This document shows, piece by piece, positions 7,136-14,528 of a stretch of 23,438 bases of DNA (positions are counted from its first letter, which is position 1; each line of letters opens with the position of its first letter). Under the pieces are notes generated by a model, which saw only the letters and a program-made list of their open reading frames with translations, was not told where the DNA came from and ran no database searches. The stretch spans positions 1-23,438 of the forward strand of contig JAEWCJ010000398.1 of assembly GCA_023390695.1 (NCBI GenBank), read 5' to 3'. This DNA comes from Pseudomonadota bacterium (GTDB lineage Bacteria; Pseudomonadota; Alphaproteobacteria; Rhizobiales; Xanthobacteraceae). A program made the translations under genes and the position numbers.

Positions 7136-8605
7136 CTATGCCGTCTTCGCAGGCTTCTTGACGGCGGCCAGTTGCTTGAATTCCGGCGACTTCTTGTAGA
7201 AGGCATCAAGCGGGTAGCAGCCGGAAACGATGCCGTTGCGCGGTGCCGTTGTGCAATCGCTGAAGGTCCGGCACACCCGCTTCTTCTGCATGCCGCGGCC
7301 GCTCAGAATATCCAGCGGCAATTCGGGATAGGCCAGAACCATACGGCCGAGACCGACCACGTCCACCCAGCCTTGCCGCACCACCGCCTGCGCAACATTC
7401 GGGAAGAACTCCTGCAGATAGGTATAGCCGCTTCCCATCAGGCAGAAATCCGGGAAGGCCTTCTTGAGATCGCGCACCACAGCGAGATGCCGCATCACCC
7501 CGACAAAGGGGTCCTCCGGCGGATAATAGCCGTCCGACGGCGGATAAAGCGCCGGCCGGATATAATGCGGGTTGTAGTAAGGGCTTGCGATGGTGACATT
7601 GACGAAACGCACATCGAGCTTGCGGAAGATCTCAAACAGCGCTTTCGGCTCGGTCAGATCGTATTCCAGCGGATTGTCCGGATTGGCGCCGAAGCCGAAG
7701 AGGTAGGGCGTTTCATGTGTTTCCGGTATTCCCGGTCCGAGCGCCCCCGGCAGGGACTGAGCAGGATCCGGCTTGAACGGCAGCGTGTCGATCGCACTCA
7801 GGCGCACGCCAATACGCAAACCCGGCGCCTCCGCCCGAATGCCCTCAACGATTTCGCGCAGAAAACGCGTCCTGTTTTCGAGAGAGCCGCCATAAGGGCC
7901 GGGCCGTGTCACCGCGCTCAGGAATTCATGAGCGAGATAGCCGTGGCAATGCTTGATATCGACGAAATCGAATCCGCATTGCTGGGCCCGTTTTGCTGCG
8001 ACGATAAAATCGTCGATCAACCGTTTGATCTCGTCATCGCTGATGACCGGCCGGTCCGCCGGATATCCGAATTTGCGGTCGAGGATCGGGTGGTTGTATG
8101 CGATGATGGATTCAAATTTGGTGTTGTCATTCGGCTTGCAGAAACGCCCCGAATGCGTCAGTTGCAGACCGATGACCAGATCCTTGTCATTGCCGGTCGT
8201 CTCGATATGAGCCTTGATTGCGATCTGGCGAAGTTCGGCGATGTCCGCCTGCGAATGGTCCGCCATATAGAGCTGCTTGGGATTGGCCCGACCGTCGGGC
8301 CGCACCGCACAGGCCTCTCCTCCCCAGATCAGCTTGGCGCCGCTCTGCCCAAAACGCTGCCAGCGGCGTTTTGTATTCTCGCTTGGGCGCCCGTCATGTT
8401 GGCAATCCCAGCCCTCCATCGGATGCATTCCGATCCGATGCCCAATCGACATGCCCTCGAATTCCAGGGGCGAGCCCAACGGTGATTCCGGCCCGCTGGC
8501 GACGATATCGTCGCATGGCATGTCAAGACCGAGGGTCTTCATGTAATTGCGGAAGCCAGTAACTCCCTCGAGCGACCCAGCCTTTGGATAATCACCGAAT
8601 TTCAT
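7136..8605 (-). CDS. Old Yellow Enzyme-type NADH:flavin oxidoreductase with unusual C-terminal cysteines
   Basis: This 489-residue FMN-binding TIM-barrel protein belongs to the OYE/2,4-dienoyl-CoA reductase superfamily. QLTHSGR (149-155) and KHCHGYLAHEFLS (218-230) carry the active-site histidines. GPYGGSLENRTRF matches the family signature, and MGSGY...VDVVGLGRMVLAYPEL is the phosphate-binding end of the barrel. After the barrel come Cys445, Cys451 and Cys463 (C-x5-C-x11-C). The last two keep the spacing of the third and fourth [4Fe-4S] ligands of dienoyl-CoA reductases, but the first pair is reduced to one cysteine. The FAD/NAD domain of the long dienoyl-CoA reductases is missing, so electrons must come from elsewhere. 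The start has GGAGG five bases upstream. It probably reduces an activated C=C bond; the substrate is unknown. Confidence 0.88.
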   Translation of the reverse strand: MKFGDYPKAGSLEGVTGFRNYMKTLGLDMPCDDIVASGPESPLGSPLEFEGMSIGHRIGMHPMEGWDCQHDGRPSENTKRRWQRFGQSGAKLIWGGEACAVRPDGRANPKQLYMADHSQADIAELRQIAIKAHIETTGNDKDLVIGLQLTHSGRFCKPNDNTKFESIIAYNHPILDRKFGYPADRPVISDDEIKRLIDDFIVAAKRAQQCGFDFVDIKHCHGYLAHEFLSAVTRPGPYGGSLENRTRFLREIVEGIRAEAPGLRIGVRLSAIDTLPFKPDPAQSLPGALGPGIPETHETPYLFGFGANPDNPLEYDLTEPKALFEIFRKLDVRFVNVTIASPYYNPHYIRPALYPPSDGYYPPEDPFVGVMRHLAVVRDLKKAFPDFCLMGSGYTYLQEFFPNVAQAVVRQGWVDVVGLGRMVLAYPELPLDILSGRGMQKKRVCRTFSDCTTAPRNGIVSGCYPLDAFYKKSPEFKQLAAVKKPAKTA

Positions 8606-8653
8606 TTTTCCTCCGATCGGGACGTCAGTGAATCGAACGAATATTCAATTGGA

Positions 8654-9346
8654 TCAGGCCGCACGTACGTAAGTCAGGATGATATCGACAGCATGGGCCC
8701 GACGAATTTTGAGCTCATCCGGATTCAGGAGATTCCGCCCAAAGGCTGTCGACAATGTGGGTGCGTTGGAGAAGGAGAAATAGCTCAGAGCCGCGATCGA
8801 GAAATAGAGCTGCACCGGATCGATGCCCGACCTTATCTGTCCCTTCTCCTCTCCGCTTCGGAGCACAGACTGCACAACGTCGATCAACGAAATGTGCATT
8901 TCCCGCAGGCGCGACGACTTCTTTAGATATCGCGCGTTCTGCATATTCTCCGCAGCCAGCAAGCGGATAATCACAGGGTTCTTCGCGTAATAATCAAACT
9001 TGAACTCAACCAGCTTGCGGAGCGCATCGATCGGATCGAGATTCGTCAAATTCAGTTCCCGTTCGCTCTCCCGCATCGCCGCGTAAGCGCGCTCCAGAAC
9101 TGCCAGATACAGATCCTCCTTCGACCCATAATAGTAATAGATCATCTGCTTGTTGGCGCCGGATTCTTCGGCAATCGCGTCGACGCGTGCTCCGGCGAGC
9201 CCCTTGTCGGCGAACTCGCTCTCGGCCGCGGCAAGAATTTGCTGCTGGGTTTGCTCGGAACGGCGCGACCTCATATCCGGCGCCCCGGACGCCGTGATAC
9301 CCGGCGCCTTCCGGGCTTTGGTTTTTATCTTTACCGTCGTCTTCAC
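8654..9346 (-). CDS. TetR family transcriptional regulator
   Basis: This 230-residue protein has a basic N-terminal tail, then a TetR DNA-binding domain (about residues 33-80: QILAAAESEFADKGLAGARVDAIAEESG followed by the recognition helix with QMIYYYYGSKEDLY). The rest is a helical ligand-binding and dimer domain that resembles the RutR/YcdC-type C-terminal domain, by general look only. It lies inside the minus-strand operon, 20 bases after the CoA-transferase gene and 48 bases before the flavoenzyme gene. A regulator co-transcribed with its targets suggests autoregulation. The repeated 14-mer at 3480-3493 and 12169-12182 is its most likely operator. The inducer would be a pathway acid or CoA ester; both points are inferred. 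Confidence 0.92.
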   Translation of the reverse strand: MKTTVKIKTKARKAPGITASGAPDMRSRRSEQTQQQILAAAESEFADKGLAGARVDAIAEESGANKQMIYYYYGSKEDLYLAVLERAYAAMRESERELNLTNLDPIDALRKLVEFKFDYYAKNPVIIRLLAAENMQNARYLKKSSRLREMHISLIDVVQSVLRSGEEKGQIRSGIDPVQLYFSIAALSYFSFSNAPTLSTAFGRNLLNPDELKIRRAHAVDIILTYVRAA

Positions 9347-9366
9347 GTTGCTCTCGCCGAGTCAGG

Positions 9367-10968
9367 TCAGTTGATGCGTTCCAGCCGGGCCGATCGCGCC
9401 TCGCGCCGGTTTGCCGCGATGACGGTTGCCAAATCCATGGGCTGCGGCAGGAACAGCCGCGCATCCATTTCCCGCAGATGATCCGAGATCACCGGCTTGA
9501 ATTCCATATGCGCAAGCACGTCGCGCTCGATATCGATGCCTGGTGCGATCTCGATCAACTCAAGACGCCCTGCTGAATTTCGCTGAAAAACCGCGCGCTC
9601 GGTCACATAGAGCGCGCGCTGTCCATTCTCGTTGGCCAGTGCGCCCGAATATGTGATCTGTTCGACATTGCGGACGAACTTCTTCTCCCGGCCCTCGCGG
9701 GCAATGCGGGTCCGGCCTTCCGGCCAGCTCACATCCAGACCGCCGCTGGTGAACGTGCCGCTGAATACGACTGTTTTTGCATTCTGGCTGATATTGATGA
9801 AGCCTCCCGGTCCGACGATCTTATTGCCGAAGCGACTGACATTCACGTTGCAAGCCTCATCCACCTCGGCAAACGACAGGAAGGCGAGTTCAAGTCCGCC
9901 GCCGTCGTAAAAATCAAACTGATACGGCTGGTCGATCATTGCGTGATAATTCCTTCCCGCACCCGGCTCATTGCCGGTCGCGGGCGCCCCGCCGATCAAT
10001 CCCTGTTCATTCGTCAGCACGACCGCGTCCAGAGTCTGCTCCTCCGCCGCAATGGCGGCAATTCCCGTCGAAACGCCGGAGCCGAGATTGCAGATCGCGC
10101 CGGGAAACAGCTCCAGACTTGCCCTCCTTGCGATGACCTTCCTCGGCGAAAACGGCAGCTTCGCAAGCTGCGACAACGGGACCTTCAGCTCGCCGGCATA
10201 AGCCGGATCGTGAACGGTGAAGAAGGTCTGGGTCTGATTGGGATCGACGACGACAAAATCGACCAGCATGCCGGGAATCTTGACCTGCTTGGGCGGCAAG
10301 GTACCCCGATTCGCCAGACGCTTGACCTGAACGATGACGATGCCGCCGGCACGCCGCGCGGCTTGCGCCATCGACAGCATTTCGCCAAAGACGGCCTCGT
10401 GTTCCATGGTCACGTTGCCATCTTCATCGGCGGTCGTGCCGCGTATCAATGCGACATCGACACGGAACGGCTTGAACCGCAGATAGTCCTTCCCGGCAAC
10501 GTTGACGAGTTCGACCAGATCTTCCTTGGCGAGCTCGCTTTGCTTGCCGCCGCCATGCCGCGGATCGACGAAGGTTCCCAGCCCCACATGCGTCACAAGG
10601 CCGGGGCGCCCCGCCGCCATTTCGCGTGTCAGTTGCGAAAGACAGCCTTGCGGCAGGGTATACGCCTCGATCCTGTTTTCGAGCGCGAGCTGTTCAACGG
10701 GGGGCGAGTCGACAAGCGTGCCGCAGACGACGCGCTTCAGAAGCCCCGGATGCGCCAGATGGCCGATACCCCGGTTGGCGCGATCGCCAAGGCCGACCGG
10801 ATGAACCGTGGTCAAGGCCCGCGGCTTCCCCTCGACGGCGAACCGCTTCGCGATGGCCTCGATCAGACAATCCGGCACGGAATGGCCGGCGCCAGATCCG
10901 CCGATCAAGAGCGTGTCGCCGTCGTCGACCAACCTGGACGCGTCTTCCGCACTGATGATCCGGGCCAT
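9367..10968 (-). CDS. Class I CoA-transferase with fused alpha and beta parts
   Basis: The protein of about 533 residues has both halves of a family I (acetate/propionate/3-oxoacid type) CoA-transferase in one chain, as in propionate CoA-transferase and YdiF. The N-terminal half has GGSGAGHSVPDCLI near residue 23 and the glycine-rich GLGTFVDPRHGGGK. The C-terminal half has ICNLGSGVSTGI and LTNEQGLIGG, where Glu321 is the expected catalytic glutamate that forms the glutamyl-CoA intermediate. It would activate the pathway acid with CoA from a donor such as acetyl- or succinyl-CoA. The ATG at 10968 is chosen because GAGGG lies four bases before it, inside the end of the upstream gene. An in-frame start eight codons earlier would overlap the DUF993 gene and lacks this site. 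Confidence 0.92.
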   Translation of the reverse strand: MARIISAEDASRLVDDGDTLLIGGSGAGHSVPDCLIEAIAKRFAVEGKPRALTTVHPVGLGDRANRGIGHLAHPGLLKRVVCGTLVDSPPVEQLALENRIEAYTLPQGCLSQLTREMAAGRPGLVTHVGLGTFVDPRHGGGKQSELAKEDLVELVNVAGKDYLRFKPFRVDVALIRGTTADEDGNVTMEHEAVFGEMLSMAQAARRAGGIVIVQVKRLANRGTLPPKQVKIPGMLVDFVVVDPNQTQTFFTVHDPAYAGELKVPLSQLAKLPFSPRKVIARRASLELFPGAICNLGSGVSTGIAAIAAEEQTLDAVVLTNEQGLIGGAPATGNEPGAGRNYHAMIDQPYQFDFYDGGGLELAFLSFAEVDEACNVNVSRFGNKIVGPGGFINISQNAKTVVFSGTFTSGGLDVSWPEGRTRIAREGREKKFVRNVEQITYSGALANENGQRALYVTERAVFQRNSAGRLELIEIAPGIDIERDVLAHMEFKPVISDHLREMDARLFLPQPMDLATVIAANRREARSARLERIN

Positions 10969-10975
10969 TTTTCCC

Positions 10976-12139
10976 TCAACCGTCAATGCCATGGACCGTC
11001 AGCACCGCTTTCATCCGGGCAACCGCCAGATCAGGGTCGCTGAGAAGGCCGGCCGCGTCCGCGAGCCTGAAGATGTCCGCCAGATGCACAAGCGAACGCG
11101 CGCTCTGCTGGCCTCCAACCATCGCAAAATGCGACTGGTGACCGTTCAGATAGGCCATGAAGACGACGCCGGTCTTGTAGAATTGCGTCGGCGCCTTGAA
11201 TATGTGACGTGCCAACGGGAGCGTCGGCTCAAGGATTGAATGATATTCAGTCAGGTCGCCCCGTTTATGAGCGGACAGCGCGGCGGATGCAGCCGGGGCG
11301 ATGGCGTCGAAAATCCCGAGCAACGCATGGGAATATCCGTCCTGATCTCCCGCGATGAGTTCGGGGTAATTGAAGTCGTCGCCGGTATACATCTTCACGC
11401 CCCGCGGCAACCGGCGCCGCATGGCGATCTCCTTATCTTTGTCCAGCAGGGAGATCTTGATTCCGTCGACCTTGGACGCGTGATCGGCAATGATCGCCAG
11501 GCAGACATCCATGGCCGCATAATGATCGAGGCTGCCCCAATATCCCTTCAAGGCCGGATCGAACATTTCGCCGAGCCAGTGGATGATCACCGGCTCGCGC
11601 ACCTGCCGTAGAATGCGGGCATAGACCTTGCCGTAATCGTCCGGCGTGCGTGCTGCAACGGCAAGGGCGCGGCTGGCCATGAGGATGATGCGGCCGCCCA
11701 GCCCCTCGATGGCCGCCACCTGCTCCTCGTATCCTCTGATGACATCGTCAAGGGTAACCGCCGCGTGCGGCACGACGTGATCCGTTCCCGCGCCTGAAAA
11801 CAGGACAGCGCCCGGGACATCGCGCGAGGCGTCGATGGAACGGGATATCAGCGCCAGCGATTCCGTCCAACCCAACCCCATGCCCCGCTGGGCGGTATCC
11901 ATGGCCTCAGCCACGCCCAGACCCAGGGACCAGACATATTGCCGGTACCGGATCGTCGCTTCCCAATCGATGGCGGGGGTAAGCCAGGGGTCGTTATCGG
12001 CAAACGGATCGGCCACCACATGGGCGGCCGACAGCGCGATCCGATCAAAGCGCTCGCTTCGCCCAGCCCAGACGCGCGGCATCTTCGTCCGGTAGACCTC
12101 CAGGCGGCCATCAACCGTGGGCAGCTGCAGGGCGGGCAT
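10976..12139 (-). CDS. DUF993 family protein, dihydrodipicolinate synthase-like
   Basis: This 387-residue protein belongs to the DUF993 family, TIM-barrel proteins distantly related to dihydrodipicolinate synthase/N-acetylneuraminate lyase. It opens with the family-typical LPTVDGRLEVY and has VLFSGAGTDHV (about 112-122), VIIHWLGEMFDPALKGYWGS (184-203) and DGIKISLLDKDKE. Lys228 in GIKISLLD lines up with the Schiff-base lysine of class I aldolases (GIKEAT in dihydrodipicolinate synthase), so an aldol or retro-aldol step is likely. No member's substrate is known to me. It is the first gene of the six-gene minus-strand operon and faces the ferredoxin reductase gene across a shared promoter region. 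A GGAG lies 13 bases before the ATG, which is rather far. Confidence 0.85.
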   Translation of the reverse strand: MPALQLPTVDGRLEVYRTKMPRVWAGRSERFDRIALSAAHVVADPFADNDPWLTPAIDWEATIRYRQYVWSLGLGVAEAMDTAQRGMGLGWTESLALISRSIDASRDVPGAVLFSGAGTDHVVPHAAVTLDDVIRGYEEQVAAIEGLGGRIILMASRALAVAARTPDDYGKVYARILRQVREPVIIHWLGEMFDPALKGYWGSLDHYAAMDVCLAIIADHASKVDGIKISLLDKDKEIAMRRRLPRGVKMYTGDDFNYPELIAGDQDGYSHALLGIFDAIAPAASAALSAHKRGDLTEYHSILEPTLPLARHIFKAPTQFYKTGVVFMAYLNGHQSHFAMVGGQQSARSLVHLADIFRLADAAGLLSDPDLAVARMKAVLTVHGIDG

Positions 12140-12164
12140 CAGATTAGCAACGCTCCAATCTCTA

Positions 12165-12193
12165 TTGAATAAGTATCTAGTTAGTTATATAAA
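12165..12193 (+). promoter_or_regulatory. Promoter of the ferredoxin reductase gene
   Basis: TTGAAT (12165-12170), a 17-base spacer and TATAAA (12188-12193) make a good sigma-70-type promoter, in an AT-rich patch that stands out from the GC-rich surroundings. Transcription would start near 12200. The candidate operator fills most of the spacer. The divergent promoter of the DUF993 operon must overlap this region but I cannot place its boxes with confidence. Confidence 0.65.
12169..12182. promoter_or_regulatory. Candidate operator, copy 2
   Basis: Read on the minus strand this is AACTAGATACTTAT, identical to the site at 3480-3493 except for one base. It sits between the -35 and -10 boxes of the ferredoxin reductase promoter and between two divergent genes, so a protein bound here could repress both directions. 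The TetR protein of the cluster is the likely binder, by inference. Confidence 0.55.
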
Positions 12194-12245
12194 AAAGATC
12201 CACCGGTCAATGCGCCTCCACTCCAACTTCACCAGTGTTTGCCAG

Positions 12246-13019
12246 ATGAGCAGCTTAGCTTCTGAAACCGTCACGAGCGTCCACCACTGGACGGACATGC
12301 TTTTCAGCTTCACGACAACACGGTCGCCCTCGTTTCGCTTTCTCAACGGCCAGTTCACGATGATCGGCCTGGAAGTGAACGGCAGGCCTCTGCTGCGTGC
12401 CTACAGCATGGCCAGCGCCAATCACGAAGAGCACCTGGAATTCTTTTCGATCAAGGTACCGGATGGCCCGCTCACCTCGCGGCTCCAACATCTCAAGGTC
12501 GGCGACAAGGTATTGGTGAACGGAAAGCCGACCGGCACACTCATTCACGACAATCTTCTGCCCGGCCGGATGCTTTATCTTTTGGGGACCGGAACCGGCC
12601 TCGCCCCTTTTCTAAGCGTGATCAAGGATCCCGAGACCTACGAGCGCTATGAGAAAATCGTCCTGGTGCATGGATGCCGGCAGACCGCCGAACTGGCATA
12701 CGGCGAATACATCACGCAGGATCTGCCGCAGCACGAGTTTCTCGGTGAGTATATCCGCGAGAAACTCATTTATTATCCGACGGTGACGCGTGAACCGTTC
12801 CGCAATCGCGGCCGCATAACCGATCTCATCGCCTCGGGCAAACTCTTTCAGGACATCGGCTGCGATCCAATGTCGCCCGAGCACGACCGGATTATGCTGT
12901 GCGGAAGCCCCGCCATGCTGCACGATCTGGTCACCACACTTCGCGAGCGCAATTTTGAGGAGGGAAGTCACAGCAAACCGGGACACTACGTCATCGAGAA
13001 GGCGTTCGTCGAAAAGTAG
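12246..13019 (+). CDS. fpr: Ferredoxin-NADP reductase (FPR type)
   Basis: This 257-residue FAD enzyme moves electrons between NADPH and ferredoxin. It matches bacterial FPRs of the Azotobacter/Rhodobacter kind: SVHHWTDMLFSFTTTRSPSFRFLNGQF at the N-terminus, the FAD-binding RAYSMAS (R-x-Y-S), the NADP-binding GTGTGLAPFLSV, LCGSPAML and the C-terminal HYVIEKAFVEK, a typical FPR ending. In Azotobacter such an FPR works with the FdI-type ferredoxin, and an FdI-type ferredoxin is encoded at 4333-4665 under a promoter with the same motif. The start at 12246 gives the usual length; an in-frame ATG at 12210 is only about ten bases after the predicted transcription start. Neither has a good ribosome-binding site. 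Confidence 0.92.
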   Translation: MSSLASETVTSVHHWTDMLFSFTTTRSPSFRFLNGQFTMIGLEVNGRPLLRAYSMASANHEEHLEFFSIKVPDGPLTSRLQHLKVGDKVLVNGKPTGTLIHDNLLPGRMLYLLGTGTGLAPFLSVIKDPETYERYEKIVLVHGCRQTAELAYGEYITQDLPQHEFLGEYIREKLIYYPTVTREPFRNRGRITDLIASGKLFQDIGCDPMSPEHDRIMLCGSPAMLHDLVTTLRERNFEEGSHSKPGHYVIEKAFVEK

Positions 13020-13114
13020 GATCGCCCTCGATCGGCGAATTCTGACGAGGAGGTCATCGAACAATAACGATCTGCAAAAGCAGACGAGAAAAAATCATTG
13101 ATGGGAGAAAGCAA

Positions 13115-14086
13115 ATGCTACGCATTATTACGCTTGCCGTAACTGCCGCACTCGCCTTCACCGGAGGCGCCTTTGCACAAGGCTCCTCTTGGAAGCCCGA
13201 CAAGCCGATCAAGGCCGTCGTCCCGTTCGCCGCCGGCAGCGCCACAGACGGAATTGCACGAATCGTTCTCGACGAAGTCGGCCGGCAGCTCGGCCAATCC
13301 GTCGTCATCGAAAATCGTGCAGGCGCATCCGGCACACTCGGCGCACAGATCGTCGCAAAATCCGATCCCGACGGTTATACGGTTCTGGTCGCGGCATCCT
13401 CGCACACGGTGACTCCGTCGACCTTTTCGCAGCTGCCCTATGATGCAGCCGCCGACTTCACCCCCGTCGCGCCGCTCGTCAGCATTCCCAATGTGATCGT
13501 TGTCAACGCGAAGCGCGACTACAAATCCGCCAAGGACCTTGTCGACGATGCCAAGAAGCGGCCCGGTGCGCTGAACTACGCGTCCGCCGGTGCCGGCAGC
13601 GCGACACATCTCGCTGCCGAACGCTTCAAGCTGAGCGGCGGCTTTGTGGCGCAACACGTTCCCTTCAAGGGATCGTCAGAGGCGATCACGGAAATGCTGT
13701 CCGATCGCATCGACTTCTACGCTTCCCCGATCAACGCCGCCATGCCGCTGATCAAGGACGGCAAGCTCCGTGCGCTGGCAGTCAGCAGCCAGCAACGCGC
13801 GTCGGCACTTCCAGACATTCCAACCACGGTGCAATCCGGCCTGCCGGATTCCGGTTACGAGTTCTGGGTCGGTGTTCTGCTGCCCAAAAACACCCCCAAG
13901 CCGATCGTGGATGCGTTCTATAGTGCGATAAACAAATCCATTGCGGAGCCGGCCTTGGCCAAGAAACTCGCCGACCTCGGTGCGGATCCGATGAAAATGT
14001 CGCCGGCGGAATTCGCCAAGATGATCCAGGACGAAATCAAGTCGAATGCCACTGTCGTCAAGGCAGCGGGCATCAAGGTGAACTAA
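13115..14086 (+). CDS. Tripartite tricarboxylate transporter substrate-binding protein (Bug/TctC family)
   Basis: This 323-residue periplasmic protein has a signal peptide (about residues 1-21, cleavage after AFA). The mature part has the Bug-family course: WKPDKPIKAVVPFAAGSATDGIARI, VIENRAGASGTLGA, VLVAASSHTV, the LNYASAGAGSATHLAAERFK substrate loop and HVPFKGSSEAITEMLSDRID. These proteins bind carboxylated ligands with high affinity and hand them to TctA-TctB, or act as extracytoplasmic sensors. No tctA or tctB is in the window, so this is an orphan that may use permeases encoded elsewhere. GGGAGA six bases before the ATG supports the start. It follows the ferredoxin reductase after 95 bases without a terminator, so it may share that promoter, and it ends at a strong hairpin. 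Confidence 0.93.
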   Translation: MLRIITLAVTAALAFTGGAFAQGSSWKPDKPIKAVVPFAAGSATDGIARIVLDEVGRQLGQSVVIENRAGASGTLGAQIVAKSDPDGYTVLVAASSHTVTPSTFSQLPYDAAADFTPVAPLVSIPNVIVVNAKRDYKSAKDLVDDAKKRPGALNYASAGAGSATHLAAERFKLSGGFVAQHVPFKGSSEAITEMLSDRIDFYASPINAAMPLIKDGKLRALAVSSQQRASALPDIPTTVQSGLPDSGYEFWVGVLLPKNTPKPIVDAFYSAINKSIAEPALAKKLADLGADPMKMSPAEFAKMIQDEIKSNATVVKAAGIKVN

Positions 14087-14100
14087 TCGACCTCGCCTAT

Positions 14101-14141
14101 CGCGCTGTTAGGATAAGGAGCCAGATCCTCCTAACAGCGCG
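14101..14141 (+). terminator. Strong hairpin after the binding-protein gene
   Basis: CGCGCTGTTAGGA (14101-14113) and TCCTAACAGCGCG (14129-14141) are perfect 13-bp arms around a 15-base loop. It begins 14 bases after the stop codon. No T-run follows, so it may protect the mRNA 3' end or work with Rho rather than terminate by itself. The 14142-14301 stretch beyond it holds nothing I can support. Confidence 0.65.
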
Positions 14142-14301
14142 CAGGGACTGGTCAACTCGGGCTCGACGCCAGCCAGGATCCGCTATTGTCAGCTCCACAA
14201 AGCAATGAGGCGGCACAACTTATTATCGTGCCTCCGGTCCGCCGGTCTGGGATGCGAAAAGTGCCTCAAGGCACTCACTGGCGGAAAAAAATCCGCGCTG
14301 G

Positions 14302-14320
14302 AAAAACCTGTCCGCGACAG
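14302..14320 (-). terminator. Probable terminator of the tRNA gene
   Basis: On the minus strand CTGTC-GCG-GACAG is followed by GTTTTT, 16 bases after the tRNA 3' end. The stem is only five base pairs, so the call is moderate. A second GGATTTTTTTCC patch lies just beyond. Confidence 0.45.
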
Positions 14321-14335
14321 AATCTTCCTTATTGT

Positions 14336-14412
14336 TGGTAGCGAGGGACGGATTCGAACCGCCGACACAAGGATTATGATTCCTCTGCTCTAACCAGCTG
14401 AGCTACCCCGCC
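14336..14412 (-). tRNA. tRNA-Met (anticodon CAU), elongator type
   Basis: A 77-base cloverleaf with encoded CCA. The acceptor stem is GGCGGGG pairing with CCTCGCT through two G-U pairs, including the first pair. The D arm contains AGCTGGTTA, the anticodon loop ATCATAA gives CAU, and the T arm contains GTTCGAAT. The sequence is close to elongator tRNA-Met of alphaproteobacteria. A CAU tRNA could also be the lysidine-modified tRNA-Ile2, but the stem sequences favour Met. It lacks initiator features such as the three G-C pairs at the end of the anticodon stem. Confidence 0.93.
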
Positions 14413-14528
14413 GCCAGCATCAGGCCGACGCTCCGTTCTACCGGAACTGGCCGATTTGCCTGTAGCGACGTGCATATAGTGAGCCTCTGGAAATGCTGTC
14501 AAGTTCGCAGCGCGGCCGTGCCGCCATG

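Noticed and set aside
7049..8485. A 478-codon open frame on the plus strand
   Set aside because: It is antisense to the OYE-type gene, which has clear family motifs. The translation is rich in Arg, His and Asp, as in antisense frames of GC-rich genes.
9943..11043. A 366-codon plus-strand frame opposite the CoA-transferase gene
   Set aside because: Antisense shadow of a gene with a clear catalytic motif and ribosome-binding site.
13047..13054. Strong Shine-Dalgarno-like GAGGAGGT after the ferredoxin reductase gene
   Set aside because: No start codon follows at a usable distance. The binding-protein gene has its own site at 13103-13108.
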